Below, one piece after another: positions 60,370 through 64,000 of a stretch of 64,000 nucleotides of DNA; the stretch's first letter is position 1, and each line of letters begins with the position of its first letter. The DNA lies in the NCBI RefSeq assembly GCF_025144335.1, contig NZ_CP083539.1:621501-685500 (forward strand). The letters run 5' to 3'. The position numbers were made by a program, and so were the translations under genes. Under the pieces are notes generated by a model, which worked only from the letters and a program-made list of their open reading frames with translations, made no database searches and was not told the DNA's origin. The stretch is from Jannaschia sp. W003 (GTDB lineage Bacteria; Pseudomonadota; Alphaproteobacteria; Rhodobacterales; Rhodobacteraceae).

Positions 60370-61235
60370 GCGTGCTGCTGAGCTTCGGGCACGGGTATTC
60401 CGCCCGCGCCCTCGCGCCGCGGCTGCTGGCCCGGGGCTGGACCGTGATCGGCACCACGCGGTCCGAGGAGAAGGCCGAAGCGTTGCGCGCCGAGGGCGTG
60501 GAGCCGCTGCTCTGGGGCGCGCCCGTGGAGGCGGCGCTGGCGCGGGCGACCCACGTGCTGGTCAGCGCCGGGCCGGACGCGGACGGCGACCCGGTGATCG
60601 GGCGATACGGCGATGCCCTGCGCGCCGGGCTGGGGCACGTCGCGTGGACGGGCTACCTGAGCACCACGGGCGTCTACGGCGACCACGGCGGGGCCTGGGT
60701 CGACGAGGAGACGCCGCTCGCGCCCTCGACGCGCCGGGGGCGGTGGCGGGTCGAGGCCGAGGCGGCGTGGCGGGCCTTGTGCACGGAGGCGGGCGTGCCG
60801 CTGCACGTGTTCCGCCTGGCGGGCATCTACGGGCCGGGGCGGGGGCCGTTCGCGAAGGTGCGGGCGGGCACGGCGCGGCGGATCGTGAAGCCGGGGCAGG
60901 TGTTCAGCCGCATCCACGTGGAGGACATCGCCGGCGTGCTGGAGGCCTCGATCGCGCGGGGCGGGGCGGGCGGCGTGTACAACGTGTGCGACGACGACCC
61001 GGCCCCGCCCGAGGACGTGATCGCCCATGCGGCCGACCTGCTCGGGGTTCCGCGCCCGCCGGAAATCGCCTTTGCGGAGGCCGACATGACGCCCATGGCG
61101 CGCAGCTTCTACGCCGAGTCGAAACGGGTGCGGAACGCACGCATGAAGGACGATCTGGGGGTGCGGCTGCGCTATCCGGACTACCGCGCGGGGCTGGCGG
61201 CCTTGTTGCAGGCGGAGCGCATTCGAGGCGAATGA
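60366..61235 (+). CDS. NAD-dependent epimerase/dehydratase-like protein (YeeZ type)
   Basis: This 289-residue atypical SDR starts at a GTG overlapping the queG stop. The Rossmann start is variant, [21 protein letters not shown], as in YeeZ-like proteins. Other segments are [18 protein letters not shown] (Ser-Thr and Tyr), [15 protein letters not shown] and [16 protein letters not shown]. The classical Tyr-x3-Lys is not conserved, so the catalytic activity is uncertain. The queG linkage suggests cotranscription only. Confidence 0.82.
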   Translation: MSVLLSFGHGYSARALAPRLLARGWTVIGTTRSEEKAEALRAEGVEPLLWGAPVEAALARATHVLVSAGPDADGDPVIGRYGDALRAGLGHVAWTGYLSTTGVYGDHGGAWVDEETPLAPSTRRGRWRVEAEAAWRALCTEAGVPLHVFRLAGIYGPGRGPFAKVRAGTARRIVKPGQVFSRIHVEDIAGVLEASIARGGAGGVYNVCDDDPAPPEDVIAHAADLLGVPRPPEIAFAEADMTPMARSFYAESKRVRNARMKDDLGVRLRYPDYRAGLAALLQAERIRGE

Positions 61236-61320
61236 CGCGCACTCCCCGCTAGGCCCACGGGCCCGTCTCGGCTATGGAATCCCCACGAGCAAACGACCTG
61301 GAATCAGGCGGAGACGGGAC

Positions 61321-61836
61321 ATGAACGGACAGTACACGCGCCGCGGCGCGTTGGGCATCGGCGCGGGTGCGGCGGCGATGCTTGCAGGATGCGGCACGCC
61401 GAAGTTCGCGACCTATCGCGGCCCGGCGGTGACCAAGCTGGAAGTGCACAAATCCTCGCGGCGGATGTACCTCCTGAACGGCAAGACGGTGCTGAAGACG
61501 GTCGGCATCCAGCTCGGCTTCGCGCCCCAGGGGCACAAGCGGGTCTACGGCGACGGGCGCACCCCCGAGGGGCGCTACATGGTGGACCGGCGCAACCCGA
61601 ACTCGTCGTACTTCCTGTCGGTCGGCATCAACTACCCCAACGCGGCCGACGTCGCCTGGGCCGCCGAGCGCGGCCTGAACCCCGGCGGCGACATCTTCGT
61701 GCACGGCTGGGGCCCCGAGCCGCGGGCGCGTCACGGCCACGACTGGACCGCGGGCTGCGTCGCCTGCACCGACCAGGAGATGCGCGACGTCTACGCCATG
61801 GTGCGCGACGGCACGATCATCGACATCTTCGCCTGA
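61321..61836 (+). CDS. L,D-transpeptidase family lipoprotein (YkuD)
   Basis: This 171-residue protein has a twin-arginine-like start (RRGALGIGAGAAAMLAGCG) whose LAGC is a lipobox, so it is probably a lipoprotein with Cys24 lipidated. The YkuD domain runs from LEVHKSSRRMYLLNGK to the end. The catalytic region has His in IFVHGWGPEP and Cys in DWTAGCVACTDQEM. The usual SHGC is TAGC here. Such enzymes cross-link peptidoglycan 3-3 or attach lipoproteins. Confidence 0.88.
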   Translation: MNGQYTRRGALGIGAGAAAMLAGCGTPKFATYRGPAVTKLEVHKSSRRMYLLNGKTVLKTVGIQLGFAPQGHKRVYGDGRTPEGRYMVDRRNPNSSYFLSVGINYPNAADVAWAAERGLNPGGDIFVHGWGPEPRARHGHDWTAGCVACTDQEMRDVYAMVRDGTIIDIFA

Positions 61837-61878
61837 GGGCGGCCCGCCCCGGGGGGCGGAGGCTGCGACGGCGTGAGG

Positions 61879-61901
61879 GGGGGTGCTTCGGCGCCCCCTT
61901 T
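61879..61901 (+). terminator. Rho-independent terminator after the first L,D-transpeptidase gene
   Basis: GGGGGTGC and GCGCCCCC form an 8-bp stem (one G-U pair) with a TTCG tetraloop, followed by TTTC. It lies 42 bases after the stop and between two convergent genes. The stable tetraloop and short T-run support termination on the plus strand. Confidence 0.65.
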
Positions 61902-62039
61902 CGGTGTCCGGAGCGTCCGCGTCGGGGGCGCGGCGGACGGGGTGCGGCGGGCGAATGCCCCGCGTGGGGCGCGGCGGACCGCGGCGTCGATGGCGCAGGG
62001 CGGTGGGGCAGGGCGCCCGGAGCGCCCCGGCCCGGGGGC

Positions 62040-62567
62040 TCAGGCGATGCCGTCGTCGGTGCCCATGTTGAGCGTCCACCAGATGCGGCCGTTGTCCTCC
62101 TGGAAGAAGGCGATGCCCATGCGGCGCGCGGCCGGGTCGAGCAGCACGCGGCGGGGGCCGCGCTCCTGGCCCCAGGCGACGATGGTCTCGAGCTCGCTCT
62201 CGTAGGTCTCCGAGATGGCCTCGCCCAGGAGGCGCCCGCCGAAGCCGGCGCGCTGCGCCCGCTCGATCGGCGTGGAGCCGTCGGATCCGAAGTGCCACGG
62301 GCGGTTCTGCAGGCTCATGTCGCGCGAGTGGGTGGCGGCGGCGGCCGTCAGGCGCGGGTCGAGCGCCACGGGCGCCACGCCGGCCTCGGCCCGCAGGGCG
62401 TTCACGGCATCCAGGGCGCGGAACGGGATCTCGCGCGTCTCGGCCGCGGAGATGCGGTAGAGCTGCGGCAGCGGCCGGCCGTCGGGGCCGAGGCGCGGCG
62501 GCGGGGGGGCGGCGCAGGCGGTGAGGGCGCTCGCGGCCAGAAGGCCGATCATGTGGCGGCGGTCCAT
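62040..62567 (-). CDS. CAP/SCP-domain lipoprotein
   Basis: This 175-residue protein has a lipobox (ASALTAC, Cys at about 18) and a CAP (allergen V5/PR-1-like) domain. Its features are VNALRAEAGVAPVALDPRLTAAAATHSRDMSLQN, with the first CAP His, then GENI-like LLGEAISETYES, and RIWWTLNMGTDDG at the end. Bacterial CAP proteins are extracytoplasmic and of unclear function. It lies between two L,D-transpeptidase genes on the opposite strand. Confidence 0.87.
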   Translation of the reverse strand: MDRRHMIGLLAASALTACAAPPPPRLGPDGRPLPQLYRISAAETREIPFRALDAVNALRAEAGVAPVALDPRLTAAAATHSRDMSLQNRPWHFGSDGSTPIERAQRAGFGGRLLGEAISETYESELETIVAWGQERGPRRVLLDPAARRMGIAFFQEDNGRIWWTLNMGTDDGIA

Positions 62568-62747
62568 GGGGGGCACTCCGGGGCGGTTCGTGGCGGTTCG
62601 GTCCTCGTTCCCGATCCGCCCTAACCCCGATCGGCCGATGCTGCAAACCCGCGCGGCGGCGATGTTTCGCGTCCGACACGTCGCGTGGTTGTGTCCGGCG
62701 CCCCGCTCGGCATACTCGCGCGCGCACCCGCGATCACAGGAGAGACC

Positions 62748-63329
62748 ATGCCCATCCTCGACCGTCGCGGCTTCCTCGTCGGCGCCACCGCCGCAGTTGC
62801 CGCCGCACCCGCCGGGGCGCAGACCCTGCCCTCCACCGTGCAGCTGCGCGACGACATCTCGGAATCGACCCGGCGCAACACCCACAGCTTCCTGTCCATG
62901 GACTGGCGCGAGCACTTCCGCTCGGTCGGCTCGGGCGCCATCCTCGTGGACATCGACAGCCGCGTCCTGCACTTCTGGGACCGCGCGGGCGACTACCGTA
63001 TCTACCCCTCGTCGGTGCCCTCCTCGGAGGAACTGACGCGCCGGGGCCGCACCACGGTGACGCGCAAGGTGGTGGGGCCGTCGTGGTCGCCGACGCCGAA
63101 CATGCGCCGCCGGAACCCCGAATGGCCCGCCTTCGTGCCGCCGGGGCCGCAGAACCCGCTCGGCACCCACGCCATGTACCTCGGCTGGAAGTACTACCGC
63201 ATCCACGGCACCCACGATCGCCGCAAGATCGGCCGCCGCTCCTCGTCGGGCTGCATCGGGCTCTACAACCGCGACATCGCCGAGGTGTTCGCGATGGCGC
63301 CCGTGGGCACCCAGGTCCGCATCATCTGA
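62748..63329 (+). CDS. Exported L,D-transpeptidase (YkuD)
   Basis: This 193-residue protein has a twin-arginine-like signal (DRRGFLVGATAAVAAAPAGA, cleavage near 24). Its YkuD domain includes AILVDIDSRVLHFWDRAGDYRIYP and NPLGTHAMYLGWKYYRIHGTHD, and ends with the catalytic Cys in RRSSSGCIGLYNRDIAEVF. It differs from the protein at 61321 by lacking a lipobox and by its SSGC site. The ATG at 62748 follows AGGAGAG. It probably forms 3-3 peptidoglycan cross-links. Confidence 0.9.
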   Translation: MPILDRRGFLVGATAAVAAAPAGAQTLPSTVQLRDDISESTRRNTHSFLSMDWREHFRSVGSGAILVDIDSRVLHFWDRAGDYRIYPSSVPSSEELTRRGRTTVTRKVVGPSWSPTPNMRRRNPEWPAFVPPGPQNPLGTHAMYLGWKYYRIHGTHDRRKIGRRSSSGCIGLYNRDIAEVFAMAPVGTQVRII

Positions 63330-63336
63330 CCCCCCC

Positions 63337-63355
63337 GGGGCCGCGCCGCGGCCCC
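63337..63355 (+). terminator. Hairpin between the L,D-transpeptidase gene and a small exported protein gene
   Basis: GGGGCCGC and GCGGCCCC form a perfect 8-bp stem around three bases, 8 bases after the stop codon. There is no T-tract, and the next gene starts 18 bases later. It may attenuate rather than end transcription. Confidence 0.4.
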
Positions 63356-63372
63356 GCAACCCGGAGGCGCCC

Positions 63373-63579
63373 ATGACGCCCAGATCGCTCGCCTTCGCGG
63401 CCATCCTCGCGCTCGCCGCGCCCGCCCACGCGGCCGGCCCCCCCGTGGGCGGCAAGGGCGCCACCGCGGTGCCCCGGCCCGAGATCATCGTCGAGGACAC
63501 CGCGCCGGTCGCGGGCGGCATCATCCTGCCCGCGCTGGCGCTGGTGATCCTGGCCGCGGTGCTCGCCTCGGGCGACTGA
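63373..63579 (+). CDS. Small exported or membrane protein of unknown function
   Basis: This 68-residue protein has a signal peptide (SLAFAAILALAAPAHAA, cleavage near 21), a short glycine/proline-containing spacer and a C-terminal hydrophobic segment (GGIILPALALVILAAVLA) that could anchor it. The ATG follows CGGAGG with good spacing, which supports translation. I do not recognise a family. Confidence 0.6.
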   Translation: MTPRSLAFAAILALAAPAHAAGPPVGGKGATAVPRPEIIVEDTAPVAGGIILPALALVILAAVLASGD

Positions 63580-63622
63580 GCGCGCCCCGCGGCGGCGCGT
63601 GGCGCAACCGATTGGCCGAAGC

Positions 63623-63660
63623 AAAAGGACCCCCGCACCGGCAGACGCCGGGCAGGGGTC
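63623..63660 (-). terminator. Rho-independent terminator after the ccrM-like gene
   Basis: On the minus strand GACCCC...GGGGTC form an imperfect long stem, with inner pairing GCCGG/CCGGC around TCTG. It is followed by CTTTTGC. It ends the leftward methyltransferase transcript about 55 bases after its stop. Confidence 0.65.
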
Positions 63661-63715
63661 AAGTTGCGCGCGCCGGACATCGAGACGGCGCGCGCAGGCG
63701 GTAACTGGGGAAACG

Positions 63716-64000
63716 TCAGGCCGTGGCGGCCATCTCCGCGCGGACCTGCTGGCGCAGCGCGTCGATGGGCACGTCGCGGCCCTCGCGCTTGAAGTGCCAG
63801 TAGGTCCAGCCGTTGCACGAGGGCGCGCCCTCGAGCCGGGCGCCGACCTGGTGGATCGAGCCCTTCTCGACGCCGGTGCACAGCGTGCCGTCCACGCGCA
63901 CCTTGGCGCGGTGGCGGCCGTTCAGGGAGCGCAGCTCCTCGCCGGGGCGGATCATGCCGCGCTCGACCAGGGTGCCGAAGGGCACGCGCGGCTCAGCGCG
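63716..64000 (-). CDS. ccrM: CcrM-type adenine-specific DNA methyltransferase (GANTC), C-terminal part
   Basis: Only the last 94 or so residues are inside the window; the gene continues past the right edge. The visible part is the C-terminal domain specific to the CcrM group: VPFGTLVERGMIRPGEELRSL, AKVRVDGTLCTGVEKGSIHQVGA and LEGAPSCNGWTYWHF, ending with PIDALRQQVRAEM. This domain helps DNA recognition. CcrM methylates GANTC and is tied to the alphaproteobacterial cell cycle. The catalytic motifs cannot be checked here. Confidence 0.9.
   Translation of the reverse strand, partial: RAEPRVPFGTLVERGMIRPGEELRSLNGRHRAKVRVDGTLCTGVEKGSIHQVGARLEGAPSCNGWTYWHFKREGRDVPIDALRQQVRAEMAATA

Overview
This window is a GC-rich, gene-dense chromosomal segment that looks like Rhodobacteraceae (Roseobacter/Rhodobacter group, Alphaproteobacteria). 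The basis is the combination of hrcA-grpE beside rph-rdgB, an NDUFA9-like protein, a TRAP transporter module, lptCAB-hpf-ptsN, and the C-terminus of a CcrM-type GANTC methyltransferase at the right edge. There is no rRNA operon, IS element, prophage or CRISPR array. One tRNA gene (Leu, anticodon CAG) is present. No gene-free stretch exceeds about 210 bases.

Layout. 1-5.5 kb: rdgB (cut by the left edge), rph, hrcA, grpE, mutS. 5.5-10.4 kb: a catabolic operon of a DadA-like FAD oxidoreductase, a TRAP transporter (dctPQM) and an Asp/Glu-racemase-like protein. 10.5-20 kb: two paralogous peptide/opine-type solute-binding proteins flanking a secreted HExxH protein, an inserted ccdAB toxin-antitoxin pair on the opposite strand, a HAD hydrolase and a dppBCDF-like ABC transporter. 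20-26.9 kb: a complete pseudaminic acid (Pse) pathway (pseF, a pseG-pseH fusion, pseI, pseC, pseB) plus a capsule-type glycosyltransferase. The first four of these genes are stop/start coupled to dppF. 27-32.6 kb: maeB, dnaJ, dnaK. 32.7-41.8 kb: an alkB-like gene, an SH3 protein, a KpsM-type exporter permease, a cysQ-like PAP phosphatase, galU, two GT2-like enzymes, a GT14-like two-domain enzyme and a sulfotransferase.

41.8-45.8 kb: ptsN, hpf, lptB, lptA, lptC and an RNase D-like exonuclease on the minus strand, with rpoN missing from its usual place, then tRNA-Leu. 45.9-49.8 kb: a globin-like protein, an NDUFA9-like protein, a MATE pump and uppP. 50-57.9 kb: gltD and gltB (glutamate synthase), separated by an alpha/beta-hydrolase-like gene and two GFA-family genes. 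57.9-64 kb: mtgA, a GST, queG, an NAD-epimerase-like gene, two L,D-transpeptidases, a CAP-domain lipoprotein, a 68-residue exported protein and the end of ccrM.

How the parts may work together. Two surface-glycan loci stand out. The Pse locus would make CMP-pseudaminic acid and may transfer it through the adjacent capsule-type transferase. The 34-42 kb locus combines export, UDP-glucose supply, three glycosyltransferases, a PAPS-type sulfotransferase and a PAP phosphatase, which is what a sulfated-polysaccharide module would need. Envelope genes (lptABC, uppP, mtgA, two L,D-transpeptidases) are spread through the right half. All assignments come from reading motifs and context; no database search was run.
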